Part shown: positions 33,025 to 45,700 of the stretch, one piece after another
Layout: every line of letters begins with the position of its first letter
Numbering within the stretch: position 1 is the first letter of the stretch
Source of the DNA: Sycobia sp. Sy_11
Taxonomy: Eukaryota > Arthropoda > Insecta > Hymenoptera > Epichrysomallidae
Assembly: GCA_018907035.1 (NCBI GenBank)
Contig: JACCIC010000344.1
Coordinates: 62,001-126,000, forward strand
Length of the DNA stretch: 64,000 nt
Reading direction: 5' to 3'
Notes under the pieces: model-generated
Told to the model about the DNA's origin: nothing
What the model saw: the letters and a program-made list of their open reading frames with translations, nothing else
Database searches by the model: none
Position numbers and translations under genes: made by a program

Positions 33025-34821
33025 AGATACCTGATCCCCAACTGCAATCTTATCAGAAACTCCGCCGAACATGGAGAATTAAAATCCTGTCAAATTTGTG
33101 GCTGTTTCGGTCCATGCAGTCTCAAGAAAAATAATATTAGAAGGGGCGCCTACATACAGTCCCGGAATAATTTGAACTAGCAAGAAAAGAGTATAGGATG
33201 GAACTGGCAGGTATGAGTATAGAAGGTTAGAAGGAAGTATTGAGTAGAGAGAGTAAAGAGAGAAAGGAGGAAAAAATAGAGAGTGATGAGAAAGAGAGAA
33301 GAGAGGAAGTAAACAAGAAACAGTAAAGAAAAGAGGGGGAAAGTGTGTAATAGGATGGGGGTAGAAGATTCATCTTATGAGGGGCATGGGGAAGAGGAAA
33401 CCCAATGGCAGCTCCTTACTGCTCGACATACTTTACAAGAAATTGTAAATGTGTCAGGAAAGGGGGCTGTTTTATCCGCATACCCAAACCGTTTCCTTTC
33501 CTCCTGTCATTTCCAGAGAATCTAATACAGGAGAAATTAATCATGTGCTCCCAGTACCAGCCGGAATGGAGGATGATGAATGGAGAATGATGGCAGCGCC
33601 GTTTTGTCTCGTTTCCAGTAGCTGGTCTGGCCAATTTTCTAGGGAATCACACTTCGCAATTCGAAACGGGTGACATTAGTCGAGATGAAGTAGAAACCAG
33701 GCGAAAGTAGTACTAGAATAACCGTTGGGCCGTCGAAGTATAAAGTGTGAGACTCGTGTCTTGCGAATATCTGCTTTTGAATTTTGTGTGTTCGTGCCAT
33801 CCTCCTTGACGGCCGAGAATGTACGAGAGGTAGCTTGTACCGATCTTCCCGGATAGCCGCTCGAGATTCAGACGATACTGTGGCAATCCGTGGATGTAAA
33901 AAAGGGATAGAGATTGAGATAGACGGAGAAGACAGCAGACAGCTATAAGTCGACAGCATTTTTGGTGTCGCCAAGTTCTGGTGTCGCCCTTCCCCTGAGA
34001 GCGAGGTGAGTACACCGCGTATGGTGTACGCATACGCGGTCGGGCTGCCACGGTTTTGATTACATAGCTAACGGCTATAGAATAATGTCGGGATGGGATT
34101 CCCCACGTGATAAAGTCGAAACGTGCCAATTTTCTGAAAGATTAGTGAAATAGATATCGGCTGAACGCGTTGTGATATTAAACTACTTGTTCATAGTTGA
34201 AAAAATTAAAGGCGGTGATCCCCGGGATCAGAGCCAATGTCGCTTACATATTTCTTTGTCGGCAACGGCATCCCCCCGCCTGTTCACAACACTCAGACCG
34301 GAAGACAAAGTAGGTGTATTATTCATAAAAATTGTTTGTATGCACATGGATAAAATATTAAGAGATACATAATAAAAAAAATAGTATAAGATAATTTATG
34401 TTATTGTTCCTGTTTTCTTATCTTGACCGCCTCACAATATATACCAGGAAATCGCAAGAAGTTCTCGAATGTGAAAAACGGTAGATCTTTTAGACAACTA
34501 GTATCCCTTAGTATTTACGGGTGTCATAAGGCATATTTAGGTCCTGACCCTAATAAAAGTGATTAATCTCCAAGACAAGTTAACGTAGTTTGATTGTTTG
34601 GAAAAATAACTTGACAAAATTAATTAAAAAAAAAGAAGAAAAGAAGTAAAATTTAAATTGAAATAAAATTTAAAATTTAAAAATAATATTCTAAAATATT
34701 TATTATTTATGTTAGTAAAGACCAATATGAATCTCTCCACTGTCTTATATCTAACTTTGCATTTAATGTCCACCGTTTCAAAAAGTAAATATAAATAAAA
34801 AGTAATTGAAGAATATTAAAT
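33025..34821. other. Spacer with no supported gene
   Basis: Contains a purine-rich stretch (33217-33345), several unrelated open stretches without homology (33343-34129) and a strong double inverted repeat at 34010-34040. A short stretch near 33040-33150 reads on the minus strand as APSNIIFLETAWTETA, possibly a LINE fragment, but it is too short to assign. Confidence 0.5.
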
Positions 34822-34827
34822 TTTATT
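34822..34827 (-). promoter_or_regulatory. Poly(A) signal of the piwi gene
   Basis: AATAAA on the minus strand, about 77 nt after the stop codon of the last piwi exon. It is the first canonical signal downstream. Confidence 0.55.
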
Positions 34828-34903
34828 TAGTTTTGAAAATATGGATAATTCTATCCAAATTTTTACATGTAATGAGTATTTTACAGAAATAAGCAGTAAA
34901 ATT

Positions 34904-35547
34904 CTACAAGTAGTATAAAAGATTTTGAAGTTTTTGATGAGGAGTTTGATGTAAAGCTTGTGAAACAAAAAATGCTAATTTATGAGCATATTGACAAGGA
35001 GCAGGTACTCTGATTGTACCGCTAAAATTATAGTACATGTGACAAAATTTATAGGTTAGCATTTGTAATCTATCCGGTGCAAGGCATGTACTATCTTCAA
35101 TAACATTATATGATGTCGGTGCAACTGTTCCTTGTTGTACACTTTGTGATACAATAAAAAAATCGTATTTTAAGGGATCTGTTATAATATCATCCACTAC
35201 TGTACCAGGATGTGGATTTTTGTTATTATAAAATAATTTTGTATTTATTCGTTTAGTAACAATGATAAATCCAAGCATGCATTTGGTTGCATCACCGTAA
35301 ACTTCGGAGAGTTTTTTTTTTACTTGAATAACTTCATAGTCATGTACGAATGGAATTTGCCCTTCGCCAACCCCATCCCGATAAATAATTATCCTATTAG
35401 GATACATTTTATTGTATAATCGAAATTCTTCGAGAGCTCGGCCAAGATGAATTGCAAAGTCATTTGAAAGTTCTTCTCCAGATGAATGAGCAGAAACTGC
35501 ACTATAATAATGACCGAAATTCTGATCGATAGATGCTACGAAGGCCC
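34904..35547 (-). CDS. piwi: piwi last exon: C-terminal PIWI domain
   Basis: The acceptor ACAG lies at 35548-35551 (minus strand). The exon opens with the last two bases of a Gly codon, then [15 protein letters not shown]. It carries the catalytic E (SGEELSNDF), D ([10 protein letters not shown]) and H ([11 protein letters not shown]) and ends with the clade-typical LYYL before TAG at 34904-34906. No frameshift. Confidence 0.92.
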
Positions 35548-36729
35548 CTGTAATGAAAAACATATTTTTAATTTGAATAACATTCATTTGAAATTAAAAT
35601 GAAATTATAATTTATCTTACCAAAATCTCCACCAGCAGCTTTGTCATGACAAACATCAAAGCCTACTACCATTAGTCCTGGTAAATACTGGCTAATTCTT
35701 AAGGTCCAGGGGATTCCACCAATTTTACAATTTAATTGAACTGCAACTTTGGTACCAACTGCATTCATCATGCTTGGACTTCTTTGAGTTAATGTTCTCG
35801 ATAACAGTACTTGGCTTGGTATTGGTCTATCAATGCATAACTTCTTTTTAATAGCTGAGTATCTCTGCAGTTGGTTATTGGGAACAACACAAAGTATTAA
35901 TTGAGGATTCGATTTATCAGTCACTTTGGAAATCGCAGAAATGTACGTATTCACCCGATCATCAGGTATATCTATAAGTTTAGGTCTATTCATAAGAAAT
36001 TTCATATTCTTCGCAGAATTTATCATTGTATTAATGAAGATCTACAAACAAAAAAAGATTTTAAGACTTAATTGTTTACAATGCTTTGTAAATAATTAAG
36101 AATGATATTATATATTCTTCTAAGTACTCATTAGCTGAAAAATACATAAACATCAGCGATTAAAATAATAATTTACCTTTGCCTCAGAAGATGACTTAGA
36201 TGGAACTATAGCAATCCAATCTTTTAGTTGATGAACACTGATTGGTGTATTAGATTGAAGAGAAAATTTCCAATCTGTATCCTTTGGCCTCGCAAACTTA
36301 TTCTCTCCAAAAATGATATCTTCTCTAGGTAAAATCCGACCAGGAACATTAATCAGATTTCTACTCAGACTGAAGTTCCAATTTCTAAATTCCTGAGCAA
36401 CTTCAGACTTCGACGTCAGACGTTCATTAAACAATTTTAATTTTTCTATTCTGGAATCAGGAGAAATTCTTGTGTGTTCCGATAAAGCTTTCATAAGCCG
36501 AAAATCATTTCTCATTTCATCTGTTAATCCTAAAATATTAAGATGCGAGCAAAATTGATTGATATTTTTATACTACAGTAAAATATTTCTATTAGGTTGC
36601 TCTTTTACAAATAAATAAGTTCTATTTGATTAAATAAATTAGCATCATGAAACAAAACTATTCTTTTAACTATACTACAATATTAATAGGCAGTTAGTTC
36701 TATATGTAGCATTAAATGTAGAACTAACT

Positions 36730-36760
<31 letters not shown>

Positions 36761-39700
36761 ATACATTAAATGTTATTACATATCAAAAAGCAACAATAAA
36801 TACAGTGATCTCATCGGACACTTCTTATACGTTTCAAATTTCTGATATATCTATTACTTCGTATGTAGAAACTAACATACACGCGCCCACGCACGGGACA
36901 GTATGGATATATTATTCACATACCTGGTGTGATTAAAATGGAAGATGAATTTTTATTTTTGCCGAACATTATTTATTCATTGATCAAAATTTATATTGTC
37001 CCCTTTAAAGTAATCCTCCTCAGATATCTTACATTTGTGTCAGCACCTTTTTCAATCGTCAAAGCATTTCTGCTAAAGACTTTTTTGCATAAATTCAAGG
37101 TAAAACTCATTATTAAATACGACCTTGTGTTCGGAACTCCTGATGCACTAAGCCATGATAATAAAAACAAAATAAAACAGTAAGATCAAACAACAACAAC
37201 AAAAATCACCTTGACAGTTGATCGAACCTGGCGTGGGTTTTGGTCTTAGAGATCCATAATGCTTCCACTGCGACAACAAACATTCGTTATGATGACGTCG
37301 AAATCATAACGATATACTCATGTTTCATCACCTGTCATGATTCTTTTAAGCAAATCTAAGTTATTGTTAGCCTCATTTCCTAGCAACTGAGCGATGCTTA
37401 CGCGACATTTCTTTTGGTTAAAATTTAACAATTTCCGTCAATAACAGTCCCACGATTCGAGCTCACTACGGCTCGTCATTAAAATTTAAAATCTGGAGTT
37501 GTTTTACAAGTTTTTCAAAAGTTGTTTTACATTCTTTTGCTTTTGTGAATGTGGATATTTTAGAACATGGTATTAATAAGTGTAAAAGGGAGAGTCTTGA
37601 AAGTATTCTTGAAAGTCCAGGAATCGCAATAATGTTAGAATCTAGTAAATTAGATAACTTTATCATTCCTTATTAAATTGATTGGTTTTGAACATTTTTT
37701 GTAAAGGAGGATTTTATATTTAATTTACCAAATTTGATAGTGGGGATGGGGTATCATAGATTAGAATATAAGGTTTAGTTTAGTCCCTGATGAGGAGCCG
37801 TAGCGATCTCGAAACGTTGGACAGGTCTTCAATTAGGTAAGGGTGTTGGGGACAGTCAGATTGCACTGTACTAATATAAATTTTTTCAGCTAATATTTTA
37901 TTTTCAGATTAGTCTACGGGAGTGACTGTATACAAGGACAGTCTGACTATCGTTATAATTTTTAATTTTAATTTTTATTTTTATTATTTTTGTATATTAA
38001 TGTATAAATATTAATATAAATATACGAGGTGTGTTCAAAACGTAACGAGAATTTTTAACTTTCGCGGGCTTGGGGAGTTCGCCTATGTAAAAAATTTTTT
38101 TATTATGCTGGTACGAATGCTCCTGAAGTACGATAAAATTTTCAGCAATATTTATTGCTTACTTTTTAAGTGGCAGGCGCTAACGTTAGACGTGTTTTTT
38201 GAGCTTGGCGATTTGGATTTGTCAAGCCGTTTTCGGTCTTGGCGATCCAGAATGCCTCCACTGGTAAGATTGACCCTTAGTTTCGACATCATATCCGTAA
38301 ACCCATGTTTCGTCACGTGTTATAATACGTTTTAGGGGTTTTGCATCGATATTAACTTCATTTAGTGATTTCTGAGCAGCTTGTCTTGAGCAACGCTGCT
38401 TTTATTCGAAATTGAACAATTTTTGAACAAATTTTGCTGAACATAAACATGCTTCATATCCAAAACATCGCAAAAAATTCTATAGCATGAGCCAATTGAT
38501 ATGCCAGCATCAGTTGTGACTTCTCTAGTTGTAATTCGGCGATCGTTCATAACCATTTCTTTCACTTTTTTTGCGTTTTCATCGGTTATTGATGTGCTTG
38601 GGCGTCCGGGTCGTTCGTCATCTTCAACGTTTTCGCGGCTATCTTGGAAGCGCTAATACCACTCGTAAATCCTTGCTTTACTCATAGCAGACTTACCATA
38701 TGCCTTTGTTAACAGTTTACAAACGTCGCAACACTTTATTTCATTTTTTACGCAAAATTGAATACAAATTCTTTGCTCCATTTTTTTTTTACAAACGAAA
38801 ATGGCCGAACTTAAAAAACACATCTAACGTTAGCGGCTGCCACTTAAAAAGTAAGCAATGAATATTGCTGAAAATTTTATCGTACTTCAGGGGCATACAT
38901 ACCAACATAATAAAAAAAATTTTTATACAGCGGACTCTCCAAACCCGCGAAATTTAAAAATTCTTGTTACTTTTTGAACACACCTCGTATATTGATATTA
39001 TTACGTATTATTTTCGATTGATTTAATTGGACGGTAAGACCAATGGAAATATTTATTAATTTATTTATATTGTAACGCGCGAAATGCGTTACAGTGTCCG
39101 TTTTTATTTTTTGGGAAACTCCTTAAACTTTTGAAGTCAAAAAACATCTGAATGTAGTGCTACAATGTCATTTGCCGAAGTTTGACAACATGTCCCATCC
39201 GCGAGTCACGAGCCGCGTCATCGGAAGCGGCCGGCCCGGTATCGGGGGGGGGGGCGAAATCAGAGAGCATGAAAAGTCCTCTCGCTCTTTCTACGGCAAC
39301 CACCAATGGAGATGGAAGCGCCTATGAAACCCTGTACCTTGGAATCCCGGGGAGCCACAAACAATAGACGAACTCCGTGTAAGATAGATATCAGAGTCTA
39401 ACTCTCGTAATAAAAGGAGAAGACTAGGGCCTTGAATAAGCCCGATGCTAGGGCGTCGCACAAACCGGATTCGGATAACCCGGTTGAATGGTGAACCACA
39501 ATCTGGAGACGTCTCAGAGTGACGGTGAAAGAAAAATTCGCGTCCCCGAGAAGCTGGGAGAGCGGCGATTTATTAGCGAATCGAAAATAATACCGAATCG
39601 TCTCGATCCCTATCCGGAAAATCACTCGACTGGCACCCAACTGTGTAACCGAACCATTATAATAATTTCGTTTATCTTTTTTGTTTTTATTTAAATAAAT

Positions 39701-42700
39701 CTTCATGTGTATTTTTGTATTCAATACCAGAGTATTTTTGTAATTTTGTCCTGCTCCCCTTTAGATTTCAGCAACTAGCGCGATTAAAGTTAAGAATAGC
39801 GGTTCATGTTATAATATATAAGTCCGTGGAAGTCAATTTGAAACTTACAATTTACAAATACGAAATTAATATATAATATGTAAATCATGTCTTATGTGCG
39901 GACTAGCCTCTATTATGGTTAATCTCACTTTTGAACTCCATCTCGATACTACGCATCATTGTATTCAGCGGACCTTTTCACGCATATATCAATTAATTAA
40001 ATTTCCAGAATGTTTACATATACGAGTATTTATGAAATATGCCACTTGAAAAGTTTTGATTCTCAAAATAAAAAATAAAAAAGAATAGAATTTAAAGTAT
40101 TGCTTATCCCTATTTAGTCTTTTATCTTTATTTATCTTTCTTTATACTTCAGATATTTTATGGATACTTTACCATAAATTTTCTCTTCTTATGAGGCCAG
40201 GAATGAATGAAACCAATTTTTGATAGCTTCAGATTCCTTTAGATCGTAATTCGAACGAAACAAGTGGATTAGGATTACGATATTTTAGCTACTGTTTCGC
40301 ACATAATTTTATCCACAGTAGTGAACGTATGGCGGAGTATACTTAGAACGTTAATTTTAAACACATCAATTTTTTTCGTCAGAACAGTCTATTCTTTGAC
40401 CTTTTTCAGGAGCTCATAATACATATTATTAGTTCATAACGGAACATTACCTTGTTTATTTGCATTTCTTGTTTTGGCTTTGATGATCCTGATTTTCTAG
40501 TCATAATCTACGCTTTTTTGTTCATTGAAGTATAATAAAAATCCTCCTTTTAACTCTAGTAACAAATCGTAAGCAGCAAAAACGATTTGCTTGACTTACT
40601 GGCGCTCAAGAAAAAATTTCCCAGTAAAAAGACTAGTTTCAACGTTAGCTAGTACGGCATTTAATTTTCTAACTTAAAAATCGATTGTCGCAATAGGGTT
40701 AGTCCTTTTCCAGTTACCGTAAGTTATCATCGAATAATATTTCCAAATCTTCGTCTTCAGTCTATTTTGCCTAGCCTGGATGCTTCTCTTCAATATCAAT
40801 TTCACTTCTGATAGATATTTCAAATGCTCTGTAGACGACAAATTTGAAGTTAGTAACAAATACGAACTTTGAAAATTCTAAACACTGTATCTTTTCAGGT
40901 GAATACACGTGATAATTGGACCTTTTTTACGTCAGTGAGTGGATGATGCCCCATACCAGTGAAATTTTTTACTTATGTTTTATTAGCCGTGAGTCCCTGC
41001 AAGCTCTCTACAATCTTACCATGGATACCTATTATTCTAGCAATATGCTTTTCAATAATTATTATCAATAATAAATATTTATTTAAGTAACTGTTTATTA
41101 ATTAATAAATTATTATTAGGAGATTGACTAAAAAGACAGGATATTTCAACTTTGTAAAAACCATGATTACAATAATTATTTTTAATTCGTTTTTGAATAT
41201 ACAAAATAATTTTTTAACTAATTCAAATTATAATGATTACTATGTCCAACCATATTATTTATTAGCGATATCCTTATGACTCTAAAATTGTCTTTGTCAG
41301 CAATATTTGTACGGTCTGTTCAGTTTTAGGAAAAGAACAAAATCATTAGGTGCCAAATCTTGTGAATATGGAGGCTGAGGCATTACTGTGGTGTTGGTTT
41401 TAGCTAAAAAATCTCTCATCAATTTGAATTGATTTAAAATTGAATTATCAATTTGAATCATGCATTGATCGAAAAATGGCCGAAATAAACTAGCAGACAT
41501 GGCAAAGTTATTTTGCTACATGAGAACCAAATTATCACAATTTTATCGGTAAATTCGGTCGCTGCTCGTATAATATCGAGCAAGCTGCCCTTTTTATAAT
41601 AATAACAATAATTCATAATAATATATTAATTATCTATAATAATCATAGTAATTGTATAATAATACCAGTATATTATTAGGAGTGTGAATAAGTCTTTCCC
41701 GTTTTTTGTAAGAGATGGCGCCACCAATACTGTGCGAGTATTCAATGATTACATATGTCATAATCAAAGCTTATTCATATGTCAACAATTCCATACTAAC
41801 ACATTAGTTAAAATTTTTTCGCATCATAAATTTTTGATATCGTGAAAATGTCGAAATTTGAGCCGAGTCGACGTCATTTGCGGGAAGTTTCACTTTATTG
41901 GTTCAATTTGAAGAAATCTGCTGCCGTGACGCATCGATTGCTTCAGGAGGCTTATGGAGAAGGTTGTGTCGATGATTCAAGTGTTCGCGGATGGTTTCGA
42001 CGCTTCAAAAGCGGTGATTTCGACGTGGAAGACAAGGAGCGTTCCGGGCGGCCGCAAATCTTTGAAGATCGAGAATTGGCGACTTTGCTTGATGAAGATT
42101 CTTGTCAAACGCAAGAAGAACTTGCTGAAGCATTGGGAGTTGACCGAACAACCATTTCCAAGCGTTTGAAAGCCATGGGAATGATCCAAAAGCAAGGAAA
42201 TTGGGTGCCGTACGAACTGAAGCTGAGAGACGTCGAACGGCGTTTTTTCACTTGCGAACAGCTGCTTCAGCGACATAAAAGAAAGGGTTTTCTGCATCGT
42301 ATCGTGACTGGCGATGAAAAGTGGATACGTTACGATAATCCGAAGCGAAGAAAATCATGGGGACTACCCGGCCATGCATCATCATCGACTGCCAAGCCAA
42401 ATATTCATGGCGCCAAGCTCATGCTCTGTATATGGTGGGACCAGCTAGGTGTGGTTTACTATGAGCTTCTGAAACCGAATGAAAGGATCACAGGCGAGGT
42501 CTATTGACGACAATTGATGCGTTTGAGCCGCGCACTGCGAGAAAAACGGCCACAATACTCCGACAGGCACGACAAAGTTATTTTGCAACATGACAATGCT
42601 CGCCCACATGTTGCACCGCCGGTGAAAACATACTTAGAAACGCTCAAATGGGAAGTCCTACCCCACCCGCCGTATAGTCCAGACGTTGCTCCGTCTGATT

Positions 42701-45700
42701 ACCATCTCTTCAGACCGATGACGCATGGTCTGGCTGACCAGCACTTCCATTCCTACGAGGAAGCCAAAAAATGGGTGGATGACTGGATAGAGGCCAAACC
42801 GGTCGAATTTTTTCGCAACGGGATTCGTATTTTGCCAGAAAGATGGGAAAAAGTTGTAGCTAGCGATGGCCAATACTTTCAATAATTCATTTGTAACCAT
42901 TTTTTCACAATAAAGGCTCAAAATTTGAAAAAAAACGGGAAAGACTTATTCACATACCTGATACAATACAAGTTTATAATGCCGTTTTATGCTAGAGTAT
43001 AGTACTTTTTTTCGTTTAATTTAGTTTATAAGAAAATATTAATTTAATTCGCTTATATTGGGTGTACAAATATGTTTTCACCGTTTTTTAAATAAAGAAA
43101 TAAGAATTTATTGTAAAAAAAGATACAAATAATGTCATTCAAAATATTTCCCATCACTTTCTACTACTTTTGACCATATTTCGGGCAGCAAGTGGATACC
43201 CCATCTAAAAAATTGCTGGTCTTTTGAGGCGATTCACGAATCGATCCATTTCTTCAATTCATCGGAAGAACTGAAGTGCTGCTCAGCCAGACTATGAGTT
43301 ATCGATCGGTATAGGTGGTACTCTGAAAGTGTAATGTGTGGTGAATGCCGCGGTTGGGGTAGAACGTCCCAATTCAGTGCTTCTAACGTTTCCTTTACGA
43401 TTGTTGCAACATGTGGTTGAGCGTTGCCATGCTGGAAAATAACTTTAACGTGTCTTTGACATATTGTGGACGTTTAATCTGCAATATTCGTCTCAATTGC
43501 ATTAGCTATTGTTGGCAACGTTGCCTGCTGATGGTTTGATTGTGTTGTAGTAGTTCGTAATAGATTACTTCAAGCTGATCCCACCAAATGCACAGCATTA
43601 GCTTCTTGCCATGAATGTTTGGCTTGGCCATCGAAGTAGAAGGCATGCCCTGGCTTATCCCATGACTTCCAACGCTTTGGGTTGTCGTAGTGAATCTTCG
43701 CTAGTTCACTTTCGATTTGTTCTTTCGATATATTCAGCTTACTCTAGGTTTTGCGATTTTATTAAAATTTTAATTTTACTAGATATTAAGACAGGAAAAA
43801 TATACTGTGTTTTCGTTTTCCTGGAATGAAAGAAATAATGTATTTGCATTTTCTATACAAAAACTGTAATTTTGTTTTCTATATTGCACAGCGAATTTTA
43901 TTTTTAATGTAATTTCGATACGTGTTAATTCGTGCTTTGGCTCAACCCGCCTTAGCATCTGGTCACTCAACCCGCCACCAGGCTCTTTTCAGACAAATCT
44001 AAAATGCATCTTTGTATAAATAATAAATTTGAATTTCGCGTCAAAAGAAATTATTTTTTTATTCAAGGAATAAAATTTTCTATCAATTTTGATTTTACGA
44101 CCGTATATATTCGGCCGTCGCAAAAAGCAGCATGCAAGCACTTAATTGGGAAGTATTATTGCCAGCCGCCATACACTTTCAAATTCGCCTCGTCCTACTA
44201 TTACCTCTTCGCATCGATGCGCTACTCACTTGCAGAGCAGCGCTTCGACTGTTTTGAAGTGGTCGGAAAATGCCTCATTCACTGGCTTACCTCTAATGAG
44301 AAAGTTTAATACTTTAAATGAAAAAACTGTGAAATTCTGTTGAAGATTAAGAGTTTCTTCTATAAAAAACCGACAAATTCAATCTTCAATCAATACATAC
44401 ACATAGTTGTAAGTACTGCTTTATAAAAAGAAGCAACTTAAATTGAATAAATATTATTATATGTAATTTTATTAAACAAAATTACCAGTGCAGCGACATA
44501 ACTCAGGAATTAAATAAATCAGCTCCGCATTTCCAGCTCGACGATCTCGCGCTGATGATCTTGATACTAGAAGCGGTTGCTTCAAATCGTGAATAATTAT
44601 TTGGTATTTTTTTTTATAATATTCAGCATAAGTAATTTCTGATTTATCATGCATTTTAAAACTGCTAGAAGGATTTGTGCTAAAATCAACATCATCGATT
44701 CGATAAGTTCTATTGTTATAATCCGTAAGAACCGTATTTCCTAATACTGCAGCTTCGAACGATTTCTGAAAATTTATTATAAAAGTGCATATATTACAAA
44801 AATTTACATTATTATTAATGAAACTATTATACAAATGTAAAAAATATATACAATTTCGTTACCATAATATTGCAGGATAGACTTTTTAAGTAAAATATAT
44901 TTTTTATAAAATATATTGTATTTATTAAATAAAAATTAACGTTGCAAACATTATGGAAACATATTCATGCAGCTAACGAAGTGCTAAAGTACTAAAGAAA
45001 TAAACTAATTATTAGCTAAAATTAGAATTAAGAATTGTGCTTATGTCTACTGTTATTATAAAGACTGTATTGAATTATTGTAACGTTGATTATAATAGTC
45101 AAATATATTATTTTTTGTTTATTTTGCAAAAAAGTCGATAATTTACCTGATAATGCTGTGGATTTTTCCGATAACATTCAGTGAGAAGATCAAGTAATGT
45201 TTGGTTTCGCATAACTTTGTGCGATACATCTGCACACATCATTATGTTTTGTTCATGTTGTCTAATTGAAGTTATATATCCAGGCCAAAGCTCCAAACGA
45301 TATTCTCTAACTTCCACCTATCATAAAATCGAGCAGACTTTTATAGTTATTATGATTATAAAAATATATTTAGATATAATTGAAGAAACTCTATTATTAA
45401 CTTGTGAATTGCCATTCTACTATACAAGAATATTATTGCACCACTTTCAGACTAATATGAGCGGATCAAGTGAAACAAAGTAAGATACCTTTGGCGGGCG
45501 ATTTTTTACTACATTGTGTTTTTGCGCCAATTATAGAATTCTTTTACAAATATTATTGACATCGGATCTCCAGCTATTATCACAAACTATAGATATAAGG
45601 TTAGGGAACTCTGGAAGGTGAACCGTATCAGTTCAAAATATTGGATGACAGCAGACAGATCATCTCAATAAAGATGAATATCTGAGGGTGACTATAAATA

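Noticed and set aside
33343..34129. Cluster of 60-138-codon frames on both strands
   Set aside because: No domain, overlapping frames on both strands and no splice evidence; treated as spacer.
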